A DNA stretch of 64,000 bases from Hexactinellida sp. DTS-2022 (GCA_028753945.1 JAPNXP010000011.1:3534001-3598000); one strand, 5' to 3'. Numbered from the stretch's first letter, positions 22,911-37,129 are shown. The notes: generated by a model from the letters alone, not told the origin. Numbers and translations: made by a program.

Positions 22911-23413
22911 ATTTTTTATCCGTAGCTCATCCACAGAACAGAGCATAATTAACTAAGAACTGAAATTTTCAGGACAAGTGTCTCATGGGTTACAGATGTG
23001 CACCTGGGGTCACGATTTTTTATTACATTTTTTTGGACACATTTTTGCACCTGTTTAATATTGAAACAGGAACAATAAATAGTATCCGAAAATTAAATTT
23101 ATTTGCATTCGATAGAGAATTAAATTCTACACCTTTTCACAGTGCACGAATTTTTAAATTGGGCTTCGTTCGTGACATAATTGAGTTGCAAGTTTCCTTT
23201 GTTTACTAACACTTCAGTACAATTGAAAGTGTTAAATCTAATTCTATTGTTTCAACTCGTTATTATAATATTGATTCAACTTGTGAGATCGAGTAGGCTT
23301 CTATTTTCCAATTGAAAACTAAGATTCTACATTCCCTAACAACGACAGATTATGTGATTATATTTCCTTCTGCAAGAATACTCTTACACTGTTAATATAC
23401 TGACGTAATTAAT

Positions 23414-23541
23414 AAAAAATCCAAAATTGCAGCCTGTGCCGACGCATGTTCCTTTGGTGGCATTATATTTTGGTGGTGGTTTAGTGATAGTGCCTCCAAA
23501 GGAACAAGCTGTCGGCACATGCTGCAATTTTGGATTTTTTT
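23414..23541 (+). repeat. Array hairpin 5, at the first orientation switch
   Basis: Its outer A tract joins directly to GACGTAATTAAT of the truncated R unit on its left, instead of the usual unit tail. Confidence 0.9.
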
Positions 23542-24613
23542 TCCGGCATGTCATCATCACTATGAAGGTGTTAAATTATTTCAAAAAATGTGTTTCAGAA
23601 GGCATCGACCCTTAGAGTGGTGGCAGTTTGCATTTAGTTCACTTCATTTTAGAGATATTCAAGTTTGAGCAGAATATAATAGCTGATGACTCAGCATTTT
23701 TTATGTGAGTGTTGGGTCATCACCCAACATCAACTAACCAATTTTAAATATCGAATTAGCAAAATTGTAAAAACACATTTTTTTAACGATGTCATCATCA
23801 CCTCAAGGTGTCAAGACCCACTTTTATAGGTGTTACGTGGCATAAGGATCAATTGATAAATTGGAAGTTTGTTTCTATCTTATTTGATTTCTGAGATTTA
23901 TGATATTTAATTAATTAGTATAAATAATAATTAATATTATTTATTATTTAACACCAATTTCAATGTCAACTTACAATTATTAAATTAAATTATTTTGTCA
24001 TGAATAATTAATTAATTATTTTGCTATCAAATTTCAATTAAGCACTCTCGATAACCCCTAATAAACAAATTATAAGCATCTATATAAGTAATATACTGAC
24101 TGAATTATTTATAATTAATTACGTCAGTATATTAAGAGTGCAATAATATTCTCGCAGAAGTAAAAAAAATCACATAATCTGTCGTTGTTGTGAAATATAT
24201 AATCTTTTTTTTCAATTGGAAAATAGAAGCCTACTCGATCTCACAAGTTGAATCAATATTATAATAACGAGTTGAAACAATAGAATTAGATTTAACACTT
24301 TCAATTGAACTGAAGTGTTAGTAAACAAAGGAAACTTGCAACTCAATTGTGGCACAAACTAAGTACAATTTGAAAATTCGTGCACTGTGAAAAGGTGTAG
24401 AATTTAATTCTCTATCGAATGCATATAAATTGATTATTCGCGCACTATTTATTGTTCTTTTTCTAAGATTAAACAGGTGCAAAAATGTGTCCAAAAAAAT
24501 GTGATATAATATCGTGACCCCAGGTGCACATCTGTAACCCATGAGACACATATCCTGAAAATTTCAGTTCTTAGTAATTACAACTCTGTTCTGTGGAGAC
24601 AATACGGACCAAT

Positions 24614-24725
24614 AAAAAATCCAAAATTGCAGCCTGTGCCGACGCATGTTCCTTTGGTGGCGGTTTATTGATAGTGCCTCCAAAGGAACATGCTGTCGGC
24701 ACAGGCTGCAATTTTGGATTTTTTT
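24614..24725 (+). repeat. Array hairpin 6, shortened loop
   Basis: About 17 bases of inner stem and loop are missing (GGTGGCGGTTTATTG), leaving the outer stem intact. Confidence 0.9.
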
Positions 24726-25806
24726 CGCCATGTCATCATCACTATGAAGGTGTTAAATTTTTTCAAAAAGGTGTTTCAGAAGGCATCGACCCTTAGAGTG
24801 GTGGAAGTTTCCATTTAGCTCACTTCATTTTAGAGATATCCAAGTTTGAGTAGAATATAATAGCTGATGAGTCAGCATTTTTTATGTGCGTGTTGGGTGA
24901 TCACCCAGCACCAACCAACCAATTCGAAATATATAATTCACAAAATTGTAAAAACACATTTTTTTAACGAAGTCATCATCACCTCAAGGTGTCAAGACCC
25001 ACTTGTATAGGTGGCACGTGCCATAAGGACTAATTGATAAATTGAAAGTTTGTTTCCATCTTATATCATTTCTGAGATTAATGAAATTTAGATAATTAGT
25101 ATAATATTTAATTAATCTATTAAAATTTAACACCAATATTATGGTCATCAAAATAAATTAAGTTCAATTATTTGTAAGTATTATTAATCTAAATTGAATT
25201 TCACTATCATATTTGAATTCAGCGCACTCGATAACCCCAATTATCTATTTGGAACCATCTCTATACGTTAAACACAGAGCGAATTAATTAGAATTAAATA
25301 TGTCATGTATCCATTGTGCAAGAATATTCTGAGCAGAAATAAATATAATCACATAATCTGTCGTTGTTATGAAATATATAATCTTTTTTTTCAATTGGAA
25401 ATAGAAGCCTACTCGATCTCACAAGTGGAATCAATATAATTATCACAAGTTGAAACAATTGAATTAGATTTAACACTTTCAATTGAACTGAAGTGTTAGT
25501 AAACAAAGGGAATTTGCAACTCAATTGTGGCACAAATGAAGCGAAATTTGAAAATTCGTGCACTGTGACAAGGTGTAGAATTAAATTCTCTATCGAATGC
25601 ATATAAATTGATTATTCGCGCACTATTTATTGTTCTTTTTCTAACATTAAACAGGTGTAAAAATGTGTCCAAATAAATGTAATCAAAAGTCGTGACCCCA
25701 GGTGCACATCTGTAGCCCATGAGACACATATCCTGAAAATTTAGGCTCTTAGTTAATAATACTCTGTTCTGTGGAGAGGATACGGAAGGATAATAATAAT
25801 AATAAT

Positions 25807-25934
25807 AAAAATCCAAAATTGCAGTCTGTGCCGACGCATGTTCATTTGGTGGCACTATATTTTGGTGGTGGCTTATTGATAGTGCCTCCAAAGGAACATG
25901 CTGTCGGCACAGATTGCAATTTTGGATTTTTTTT
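25807..25934 (+). repeat. Array hairpin 7
   Basis: GCAGTCTGTG faces CACAGATTGC: both arms changed at the same step of the stem, so pairing is mostly kept. Confidence 0.9.
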
Positions 25935-27005
25935 TCGCATTGTCATCATCACTATGAAGGTGTTAAATTATTACAGAAAGGTGTTTCTGTAGGCAACGAC
26001 CCTTAGTGAGTTGTAAATTTCGTTTATGCTCACTTCATTTCAAAGATATTCAAGTTTCAGTAGAATATAATAGCTGATGACTCAGCATTATTTATGTGAG
26101 CTCTGGGTCATCACCCAAAACGAGCCGACCCATTTGAATTATATAATTCACAAAATTGTGAAAACACATTTTTTTTACGATGTCATCATCACCTCAAGGT
26201 GTCAAGACCCACTTTTATAGGTGTTACGTGGCATAAGGATCAATTGATAAATTGGAAGTTTGTTTCTATCTTATTTGATTTCTGAGATTTATGATATTTA
26301 ATTAATTAGTATAAATAATAATTAATATTATTTATTATTTAACACCAATTTCAATGTCAACTTACAATTATTAAATTAAATTATTTTGTCATGAATAATT
26401 AATTGATTAATTTGTTATCAAATTTCAATTAAGCACTCTCGATAACCCCTAATAAACAAATTATAAGCATCTATATAAGTAATATACTGACTGAATTATT
26501 TATAATTAATTACGTCAGTATATTAAGAGTGCAATAATATTCTCGCAGAAGTAAATATAATCACATAATCTGTCGTTGTTGTGAAATATATAATCTTTTT
26601 TTCAATTGGAAAATAGAAGCCTACTCGATCTCACAAGTTGAATCAATATTATAATAACGAGTTGAAACAATAGAATTAGATTTAACACTTTCAATTGAAC
26701 TGAAGTGTTAGTAAACAAAGGAAACTTGCAACTCAATTGTGGCACAAACTAAGTACAATTTGAAAATTCGTGCACTGTGAAAAGGTGTAGAATTTAATTC
26801 TCTATCGAATGCATATAAATTGATTATTCGCGCACTATTTATTGTTCTTTTTCTAACATTAAAAAGGTGCAAAAATGTGTCCAAAAAATGTGATATAATA
26901 TCGTGACCCCAGGTGCACATCTGTAACCCATGAGACACATATCCTGAAAATTTCAGTTCTTAGTAATTACAACTCTGTTCTGTGGAGACAAAACGGACCA
27001 ATAAT

Positions 27006-27131
27006 AAAATTCCAAAATTGCAGCCTGTGCCGACGCATGTTCCTTTGGTGGCACTATATTTTGATTGTGGTTTATTGATAGTGCCTCCAAAGGAACATGC
27101 TGTAGGCACAGGCTGCAATTTTGGATTTTTT
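27006..27131 (+). repeat. Array hairpin 8
   Basis: One arm has GCTGTAGGCAC in place of GCTGTCGGCAC; loop TTTTGATTGTGG. Confidence 0.9.
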
Positions 27132-28226
27132 CCCGCCAAGTCATCATCACTATGAAGGTGTTAAATTATTTCAGAAAGGTGTTTCAAAAGGCAACGACCC
27201 TTAGTGAGTTGGAAGTTTCGTTTTAGCTCACTTCATTCCAAAGATATTCAAGTTTCAGTGGAATATAATAAGTGATGAGTCAGCATTTTTTATGTGAGTG
27301 TTGGGTGATCACCCAACACCAACCAACCCACTCGAAATATAGAATTCACAAAATTGTAGAAACACATTTTTTTGACGATGTCATCATCACCTCAAGGTGT
27401 CAAGACCTTTTGTAGAGGTGCTATGTGGCATAAGGATCAATTGATAAATTTGAAATTTGTTTTATCTTCTATAATCTCTGAGATTTATGATATTTAATTA
27501 ATTAGTGTAAATAATAATTAATATTATTTATAATATAACACCAATTTCAATGTCAACTTAAAATTATTGAGTTAAATTATATTGTCATAAATAATTAATT
27601 AATTAATTTGGCTATCAAATTTCAATTCCGCACTCTCGATGATCCCTTATAAACAAATTGGAAGTATCTATATAAGTAATATACTGACTGAATTAATTAT
27701 AATTAATTACGTCAGTATATTAACAGTACAATAATATTCTCGCAGAAGTAAATATATTCACATAATCTGTCGTTGTTGTGAAATATATAATCTTTTTTTT
27801 CAATTGGAAAATAGAAGCCTACTCGATCTCACAAGTTGAATCAATATAATAATAACGAGTTGAAACAATAGAATTAGATTTTACACTTTCAATAGATCTG
27901 AAGTGTTAGTAAACAAAGGAAACTGGCAACTCAATTGTGGCACAAACAAAGTACAATTTGAAAATTCGTGCACTGTGAAAAGGTGTAGAATTTAATTCTC
28001 TATCGAATGCATATAAATTTAATTTTCGGGTACTATTTATTGTTCCAGTTTCAATATTAAACAGGTGCAAAAATGTGTCCAAAAAAATGTAATAAAAAAT
28101 CGTGACCCCAGGTGCACATCTGTAACCCATGAGACACCTGTCCTGAAAATTCCAGTTCTTAGTAAATATAACTCTGTTCTGAGGAGAGGATACGGATAAA
28201 AAATATACCAAGGCAGTGATTCCAAT

Positions 28227-28575
28227 ACTGGGCCACTATACTATAGTATAGTCGGCACAGTAATAATAACCAAGGCAGTAAGATTAGAACTGGGCCACTA
28301 TACTATAGTATAGTCGGCACAGTAATAATAATAACCAAGGCAGTAAGATTAGAACTGGGCCACTATACTATAGTATAGTCGGCACAGTAATAATAATAAC
28401 CAAGGCAGTAAGATTAGAACTGGGCCACTATACTATAGTATAGTCGGCACAGTAATAACCAAGGCAGTAAGATTAGAACTGGGCCACTATACTATAGTAT
28501 AGTCGGCACAGTAATAATATACCAAAGCACTAAGACCAATACTGGGCCACTATACTATAGTATAGTCGGCACAGT
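28227..28575 (-). repeat. Six 35-bp palindromes before hairpin 9
   Basis: Copies begin at 28227, 28289, 28354, 28419, 28478 and 28541. Preceding tags differ: CAGTGATTCCAAT once, CAGTAAGATTAGA four times, CACTAAGACCAAT once, showing two or three sub-families amplified side by side. Confidence 0.9.
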
Positions 28576-28582
28576 AATAACA

Positions 28583-28716
28583 AAAAAAAAATCCAAAATT
28601 GCAGCCTGTGCCGACGCATGTTCCCTTGGTGGCACTATATTTGGGTGGTGGTTTATTGATAGTGCCTCCAAAAGAACATGCTGTCGGCACAGGCTGCAAT
28701 TTTGGATTTTTTTTTT
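28583..28716 (+). repeat. Array hairpin 9
   Basis: Directly follows the six small palindromes; inner stem has GTTCCCTTGG against CCAAAAGAAC. Confidence 0.9.
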
Positions 28717-29863
28717 GCCAAGTCATCATCACTATGAAGGTGTTAAATTATTTCAGAAAGGTGTTTCAGAAGGCATCGACCCTTAGAGTGGTGGAAGTTT
28801 CCATTTAGTTCACTTCATTTTAGAGATATTTAAGTTTGAGTAGAATATAATAGCTGATGACTCAGCATTTTTTATGTGAATGTTGGGTCATCACCCAACA
28901 TCAACTAACCCATTTTAAATTTCGAATTAACAAAATTGTAAAAACACATTTTTTTAACGATGTCATCATCACCTCAAGGTGTCAAGACCCACTTGTATAG
29001 GTGGTACGTGCCATAAGGACCAATTGATAAATTGAAAGTTTGTTTCTATCTTATATCATTTCTGAGATTAATGAAATTTAGATAATTAGTATAAATATTT
29101 AATTAATCTATTAATAATTTAACACCAATATTATGTACATCAAAATATATTAAGTTCAATCTTTTGCAATAATTATTCACTTAAATTGAATTTCACTATC
29201 ATATTTGAATTCAGCGCACTCGATAATCCCAATAATCTATTTGGAAGTTGGAACCATCTCTATACATTAAACACAGAGCTAATTAATTAGAATTAAATAT
29301 GTCATGTATCCATTGTGCAAAAATATTCTAAGCAGAAGTAAATATAATACATAATCTGTCGTTGTTGTGGAATGTAAAATCTTAGTTTTCAAAAAGAAAA
29401 TAGAAGCCTACTCGATTTCACAAGTGGAATCAATATAATTATCGCAAGTTTAAACAATAGTTTAAGATTTAACAAGTTTAATCAATATAATTATTACAAG
29501 TTGAAACAATGGAATTAGATTTAACAGTTTTAATGAAATTGAAGTGTGAGTAAACAAATAAATTTCAACTCCCATTTATGGCAGAAATTAAACCCATTAC
29601 TAATAATTTCTTCACCCATCAGACGCATAATTTGAAGATGAATCCAAAGATGAAATAAAAATTGGGGGTTTAGTAAACATTTCTTGAGTTATGGTCCAGA
29701 CAAATTTTGAAAGGTGTTAAACATGTGTCCAAAATTTGTGAATCAAAAGTAGTAACCCCAGGTGCACATCTGTAACCCATGAGACACCCATCCTAAAAAT
29801 TTGGGCTCATAGTTGATAAAACTCTGTTCTGTGGAGTGGCTACGGATAAATAATAATAATAAT

Positions 29864-29990
29864 AAAAAAATCCAAAATTGCAGCTGTGCCGACGCATGTT
29901 CCTTTGGTGGCACTATATTTTGGTGGTGGTTTATTGATAGTGCCTCCAATGGGACATGCTGTCAGCACAGCTGCAATTTTGGATTTTTTT
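29864..29990 (+). repeat. Array hairpin 10, deletion in both arms
   Basis: GCAGCTGTGCC faces GCACAGCTGC, the same paired deletion as hairpin 3 although the unit is in the other orientation. Confidence 0.9.
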
Positions 29991-31306
29991 TCGCCATGTC
30001 ATCATCACTATGAAGGTGTTAAAATATATCAAAAGGTGTTACAGAAGGCATCGACCCTTAGAGTGGCGGAAGTTTCCATTTAGTTCACTTCATTTTAGAG
30101 ATATTCAAGTTTGAGTAGAATATAATAGCTGATGACTCAGCATTTTTTATGTGAGTGTTGGGTCTTCACCCAACTTCAAATAACCCATTTTAAGTATCGA
30201 ATTCACAAAATTGTAAAATACATTTTTTTGACGATGTCATCATCACCTCAAGGTGTCAAGACTCACTTGTATAGGTGGTACGTGGCATAAGGACCAATTG
30301 ATAAATTGAAAGTTTGTTTCTATCTTGTATCATCTCTGAGATTAATGAAATTTAGCTAATTAGTATAAATATTTAGTTAATAAATTAATAATTTAACATC
30401 ATTATTATGTACAGCAAAATAAATAAAGTTCAATTATTTGCACTTATTATTAATTTAAATCGAATTTCACTATCATATTTGAATTCAGCGCACTCGATAA
30501 CCCCAATAATCCAATTGGAACCGTCTATAAGTTAAATACAAAAGGAATAAATTATAATAAATTACGTCAGTACATTAATTGTGCAAGAATATTCTCGCGA
30601 AATAAATATAATCACTTTATCTGTCGTTGTTGTGGAATGTAAAATGTTAACGGTTCTATCATAAACCATCTTTAGTTTAATGCCATTCATTACTTATTGA
30701 TAATAAATTAAATTATTAGTTATTTATTTTAGCAATGTTATCCACGGTGAGTTGAGTAAAGTCAACAAATTCCTTATATAAATTAATTTAATTTAATCCA
30801 TTGTATAGTAATGCTAGAATTAAATAGAAGCCAGCTGGAATTTATAAGTTAAATCAATATAATTATCGCAAGTTGAATCACTAGAGTAGGATTTAACAAG
30901 TTAAATCAATATAATTATTACAAGTTGAAACAATAGAATTAGATTTAACACTTTACTGAAATTGAAGTGTGAGTAAACAAAGAAATTTCAACCCCCATTT
31001 ATGGGAGAAATTAAACCCCTTATTGAAAAATTTCTTCTCCCCTCAGACGCAGAATTTTATGGTGAATCCAAATGTGAAATAAAATTTGGGGGTTTAGTAA
31101 AACATTTTTTTAGTTATGGACCAGACAAATTTTGAAAGGTGTTAAAGATGTGTCAAAAATTTGTTAATACAAAATCGTAACCCCAGGTGCAAATTAGACG
31201 TCGACTCCGAATCTACATGCCAAGTTTCAGCCCTCTATGTATACAGGTGTGGCCAGGGCACCTGCTACGGAGAAATAATAATAAAAATAAAGGCAGTGAT
31301 TCTAAT

Positions 31307-31404
31307 ACTGGGCCACTATACTATAGTATAGTCGGCACAGTAATAACTAACCAAAGCACTAAGACCAATACTGGGCCACTATACTATAGTATAGTCGGCA
31401 CAGT
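31307..31404 (-). repeat. Two 35-bp palindromes before hairpin 11
   Basis: Copies begin at 31307 (tag AGTGATTCTAAT) and 31370 (tag CTAAGACCAAT), within the (TAA)n tail of the preceding unit. Confidence 0.9.
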
Positions 31405-31407
31405 AAT

Positions 31408-31534
31408 AAAATCCAAAATTGCAGCCTGTGCCGACGCATGTTCCTTTGGTGGCACTATATTTTGGTGGTGGTTTATTGATAGTGCCTCCATAGGAACATG
31501 CTCTCGGCACAGGCTGCAATTTTGGATTTTTTTT
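31408..31534 (+). repeat. Array hairpin 11
   Basis: One arm has GCTCTCGGCAC; otherwise consensus. The unit before it ends with GTGTGGCCAGGGCACCTGC, a variant beta end. Confidence 0.9.
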
Positions 31535-32847
31535 CCGCCATGTCATCATCACTATGAAGGTGTTAAATTATTTCAGAAAGGTGTTTCAGAAGGCAACGAC
31601 CCTTAGAGTCGTGGAAGTGTCCATTTTGCTCACTTCGTTTCAAAGATATTCAAGTTTCAGTAGAATATAATAAGTGATGAGTCAGCATTTTTTATGTGAG
31701 TGTTGGGTCATCACCCAACACCAACTAACCCATTTTAAATGTCGAATTTAAAAAATTGTAAAAATACATTTTTTTAACGATGTCATCATCACCTCAAGGT
31801 GTCAAGACCCACTTGTATAGGTGGTACCTGGCATAAGGACCAATTGATAAATTGAAAGTTTGTTTCTATCTTGTATCATCTCTGAGATTAATGAAATTTA
31901 GCTAATTAGCATAAATATTGAATTAATATATTCATTATTTAACACCATTATTATATACAGCAAAATAAACTAAGTTCAATTATTTGCAATTATTATTAAT
32001 TAAAATTGAATTTCACTATAATATTTGAATTCCACGCACTCGATAACCCCAATAATCTATTTGGAACCGTCTATAAGTTAAATACAAAATGAATTAATTA
32101 TAATTAATTAAGTCAGTCATTAATTGTGCAAGAATATTCTCGCCGAAATAAATATAATCACTTAATCTGTCGTTGTTGTGGAATGTAAAATCTTAACAGT
32201 TCTATCATAAACCATCTTTAGTTTAATGCCTTTCATTCATTATGTATTGATAATAAATTATATTATTAGTTATTTATTTTAGCAATGTTATCCATGGTTG
32301 GTTGAGTTGAGTCAACAAATTCCTTATATTATATTATTTAATTTAATCAATTGTATAGTAATACTAAAATTAAATAGAAGCCAGCTGGAATTTATAAGTT
32401 AAATCAATATAATTATCGCAAGTTGAATCACTAGAGTAGGATTTAACAAGTTAAATCAATATAATTATTACAAGTGGAAACAATAGAATTAGATTTAACA
32501 CTTTACTGAAATTGAAGTGTCAGTAAACAAAGAAATTTCAACCCCCATTTATGGCAGAAATTGACCCCTTTATTGAAAAATTTCTTCTCCCATCAGACGC
32601 AGAATTTTATGGCGAATCCAAATGTGAAATAAAACTTTGGGGTTTAGTAAAACATTTTTTGAGTTATGGACCAGACAAATTTTGAAAGGTGTTAAAGATG
32701 TGTCAAAAATTTGTTAATACAAAATCGTAACCCCAGGTGCAAATTAGACGTCGACTCCGAATCTACATGCCAAGTTTCAGCCCTCTATGTATACAGGTGT
32801 GGCCAGGGCACCTGCTACGGAGAAATAATAATAATAATATAAATAAT

Positions 32848-32980
32848 AAAAAAAATCGAAAATTGCAGCCTGTGCCGACGCATGATCCTTTGGTGGCACT
32901 ATATTTTGTTGTTGGTTTATTGATAGTGCCTCCAAAGGAACATGCTGTCGGCACAGGCTGCAATTTTCGATTTTTTTTTT
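32848..32980 (+). repeat. Array hairpin 12, paired C-to-G change
   Basis: AATCGAAAATTGC faces GCAATTTTCGATT where all other units have TCCAAAA and TTTTGGA: a compensated base-pair change. Confidence 0.9.
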
Positions 32981-34117
32981 CGCCATGTCATCATCACTAT
33001 GAAGGTGTTAAATTATTTCAGAAAGGTGTTTCAGACGGCAACGACCCTTTAGAGTGGTGGAAGTTTCCATTCAGCTCACTTCATTAAAGAGATATTCAAG
33101 TTTCAGTAGAATATAATCTGTAATGCCTCAGCATTTTTTAAGTGGGTGTTGGGTCATCAACCAACATTAACTAACCCATTTTAAATAATCGAATTAACAA
33201 AATTGTAAAAACACATTTTTTTAACGATGTCATCATCACCTCAAGGTGTCAAGACCCACTTGTATAGGTGGCACGTGTCATAAGGACCAATTGATATATT
33301 GAAAGTTTGTTTCTATCTTCTATGATCTCTGAGATTTATGATATTTAATTAATTAGTATAAATAATTATTAATATTATTTATAATATGACACCAATTTCA
33401 ATGTCAACATACAATTATTAAGTTCAATTATTTTGTCATAAATAATTAATTAATTAATTTATCTATCAAATTTCAATTCCGCACACTCGATAACCTCTAA
33501 TATACAAATTGGAAGCTTCTATATAAGTTAAATACAAACTGAATTATTTATAATTAATTACGTCAGTATATTAACAGTGCAATTATATTCTCGCAGAAGT
33601 AAATATAATCACATAATATGTCGTTGTTATGAAATATATAATCTTAATTTTCAATTGCAAAATAGAAGCCAGCTTGAATTCACAAGTTAAATCAATATAA
33701 TTATAGCAAGTTGAATCACTAGAGTAGGATTTAACAAGTTAAATCAATATAATTATTACAAGTTGAAACAATGGAATTAGATTTAACACTTTACTGAAAT
33801 TGAAGTGTGAGTAAACAAAGAAATTTCAACCCCCATTTATGGCAGAAATTGACCCCTTTATTGGAAAATTTATTCTCCCATCAGACGCAGAATTTTATGG
33901 CGAATCCAAATATGAAATAAAATTTGGGGGTTTAGTAAAACATATTTTGAGTTATGGACCAGACAAATCTTGAAAGGTGTTAAAGATGTGTCCAAAATTT
34001 GTTAATCAAAAATCGTAACCCCAGGTGCAAATTAGACGGTCCCATCGCACCTACATGCAAAGTTTAAGCCCATCAACTATAAAGCTCTGGCCAGGGCACC
34101 GTCTACGGAGAAAAAAT

Positions 34118-34245
34118 AAAAAATCCAAAATTGCACCCTGTGCCGACGCATGTTCCTTTGGTGGCACTATATTTTATTGGTTGGTTATTGATAGTGCCTC
34201 CAAAGGAGCATGCTGTCAGACAGGGTGCAATTTTGGATTTTTTTT
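34118..34245 (+). repeat. Array hairpin 13, paired G-to-C change
   Basis: TTGCACCCTG faces CAGGGTGCAA; consensus is GCAGCC/GGCTGC. A local GTCAGACAGG scrambles the next step of one arm. Confidence 0.9.
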
Positions 34246-35404
34246 CGCCCAGTCATCATCACTATGAAGGTGTTAAATTATTTCAGAAAGGTGTTTCAGA
34301 AGGCAACGACCCTTTAGAGTGGTGGAAGTTTCCATTCAGCTCACTTCATTAAAGAGATATTCTAGTTTCAGTAGAATATAATCTGTAATGACTCAGCATT
34401 TTTTAAGTGGGTGTTGGGTCATCAACCAACATTAACTAACCCATTTTAAATATCGAATTAACAAAATTGTAAAAACACATTTTTTTAACGATGTCATCAT
34501 CACCTAAAGGTGTCAAGACCCACTTGTATAGGTGGCACGTGTCATAAGGACCAATTGATATATTGAAAGTTTGTTTCTATCTTCTATGATCTCTGAGATT
34601 TATGATATTTAATTAATTAGTATAAATAATTATTAATATTATTTATAATATGACACCAATTTCAATGTCAACATACAATTATTAAGTTCAATTATTTTGT
34701 CATAAATAATTAATTAATTAATTTATCTATCAAATTTCAATTCCGCACACTCGATAACCTCTAATATACAAATTGGAAGCTTCTATATAAGTTAAATACA
34801 AACTGAATTATTTATAATTAATTACGTCAGTATATTAACAGTGCAATTATATTCTCGCAGAAGTAAATATAATCACATAATATGTCGTTGTTATGAAATA
34901 TATAATCTTAATTTTCAATTGCAAAATAGAAGCCAGCTTGAATTCACAAGTTAAATCAATATAATTATAGCAAGTTGAATCACTAGAGTAGGATTTAACA
35001 AGTTAAATCAATATAATTATTACAAGTTGAAACAATGGAATTAGATTTAACACTTTACTGAAACTGAAGTGTGAGTAAACAAAGAAATTTAAGCCCCCAT
35101 TTGTGGCAGAAATTAAACCCCTTATTGAAAGATTTCTTCTCCCATCAGACGCAGAATTTTACGGTGAATCCAAATATGAAATAAAATTTGCGGGTTTAGT
35201 AAAACATATTTTGAGTTATGGACCAGACAAATTTTGAAAGGTGTTAAAGATGTGTCCAAAATTTGTTAATAAAAAATCGTAACCCCAGGTGCAAATTAGA
35301 CGGTCCCATCGCACCTACATGCCAAGTTTCAGCCCATCAACAATTAAGCTCTGGCCATTGCACCGTCTACGGAGAAAAAAAAAAAAAATAATAAAAATAA
35401 TAAT

Positions 35405-35530
35405 AAAAATCCAAAATTGCACCCTGTGCCGACGCATGTTCCTTTGGTGGCACTCTATTTTTGTGTTGTTTATTGATAGTGCCTCCAAAGGAACATGCTG
35501 TCGGCGCAGGCTGCAATTTTGGATTTTTTT
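35405..35530 (+). repeat. Array hairpin 14, unpaired variant
   Basis: One arm has GCACCC, the other GGCTGC with GGCGCAGG: the change seen paired in 13 and 15 is unpaired here. Loop TTTTTGTGTTGTT. Confidence 0.9.
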
Positions 35531-36249
35531 TCGCCAAGTCATCTACGCCCAAGGTGTGAAGAAGCATTTGTTATTTGGTCCGAGTCACAAGGAACGGTAG
35601 ATAAATTTGAAGTTTGTTTCTATCATAAACCATCTAGAGTTCAATGCCATTCATTCATTATGTATTGATAATGAATTATATTATTAGTTAGTTATTTTAG
35701 CAATGTTATCCACGGTGATTTGAGTTTAGTCAACAAATTCCTTATATTATATTATTTTATTTAATCCATTGTATAGTAATACTAGAATTAAATAGAAGCC
35801 AGCTGGAATTTATAAGTTGAATCAATTTAATTATCGCAAGTTGAAACAATAGTGAAAGCTTTAACAAGTTAAATCAATATAATTATTACAAGTTGAAACA
35901 ATGGAATTAGATTTCACAGTTTTATTGAAATTGAAGTGTTGAGTAAACAAAGGAATTTCAACCCCCATTTATGGCAGAAATTAAACCAATTCTAACAAAT
36001 TTTCTTCTCCCATCAGACGCAGAATTTTATGGTGAATCCAAATGTGAAATAAAATTTGGGGGTTTAGTAAAACATTTTTCTAGCTATGGACCAGACAAAT
36101 TTTGAAAGGTGTTAAAGATGTGTCAAAAATTTGTTAATAAAAAATCGTAGCCCCAGGTGCAAATTAGACGGTCCATACGCACCTACATGCCAAGTTTCAG
36201 CCCATCAACTATAAAGCTCAGGCCAGGGCACCGTCTACGGAGAAAAAAT

Positions 36250-36376
36250 AAAATCCAAAATTGCACCCTGTGCCGACGCATGTTCCTTTGGTGGCACTAT
36301 ATTTTATTGGTTGGTTATTGATAGTGCCTCCAAAGGAGCATGCTGTCAGCACAGGGTGCAATTTTGGATTTTTTTT
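36250..36376 (+). repeat. Array hairpin 15, paired G-to-C change
   Basis: GCACCC faces GGGTGC as in hairpin 13, with the same loop TTTATTGGTTGG. Confidence 0.9.
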
Positions 36377-37129
36377 CGCCCAGTCATCAACGCCCAAGGT
36401 GTGAAGAACCATTTGTTAATTGGTCGGAGTTACAAGGAACGGTAGATAAATTTGAAGTTAGTTTCTATCATAAACCATCAAGAGTTTAATGCCATTCATT
36501 CATTATGTATTGATAATAAAATATATTATCAGGAATTTATTTTAGCAATGTTATCCACGGTTGGTTGAGTTGAGTCAACAAATTCCTTATATTATTATAA
36601 TTTATTTAATCCATTGTATAGTAATACTAGAATTAAATAGAAGCCAGCTGGAATTCACAAGTTAAATCAATATAATTGTAGCAAGTTGAAACAATAGTGT
36701 AAGATTTAACAACTTAAATCAATATAAATATTACAAGTTGAAACAATGGAATTAGATTTCACAGTTTTACTGAAATTGAAGTGTGAGTAAACAAAGAAAT
36801 TTCAACCCCCATTTATGGCAGAAATAAAACTCTTTATTAAAAGTTTTCTTCTCCCATCAGAGGCAAAATTTTATGGTGAATCCAAATATGAAATAAAATT
36901 TGGGGGTTTAGTAAAACAATTTTTGAGTTATGGACCAGACAAAATTTGAAAGGTGTTAAAGATGTGTCAAAAATTTCTTAATCAAAAATCGTGACCCCAG
37001 GTGCAAATTAGACGGTCCCTCCGCAACTACATGCCAAGTTTCAGCCCATCAACTATAAAGCTCTGGCCAGGGCACCGTCTACGGAGAAAAAATAATAATA
37101 AAAATAAAAATAAAGGCAGTGATTCCAAT

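Larger units (their letters stand above)
17820..23412 (-). repeat. Hairpin array, block I (4 units, R orientation)
   Basis: Units of about 1.2-1.3 kb carry hairpins at 19075, 20348, 21559 and 22783. Read on the minus strand a unit is: hairpin, block 1 (GTCATCATCACTATGAAGG), TGATGACTCAGCATTTTTTA, block 2 (GTCATCATCACCTCAAGGTG and GCACGTG), AT-rich middle with a palindrome around ACGTAATTAATTATAATTAA, then either an alpha end (CAGGTGCACATCTGTAACCC) or a beta end (GGTGCAAATTAGACGG and GGCCAGGGCACCGTCTACGG) and a (TAA)n-type tail leading into the next hairpin. Blocks 1 and 2 look like old duplicates of each other. Three 35-bp palindromes open the block. No coding function is evident, although a 75-78-codon frame stays open in most alpha ends. 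Confidence 0.9.
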
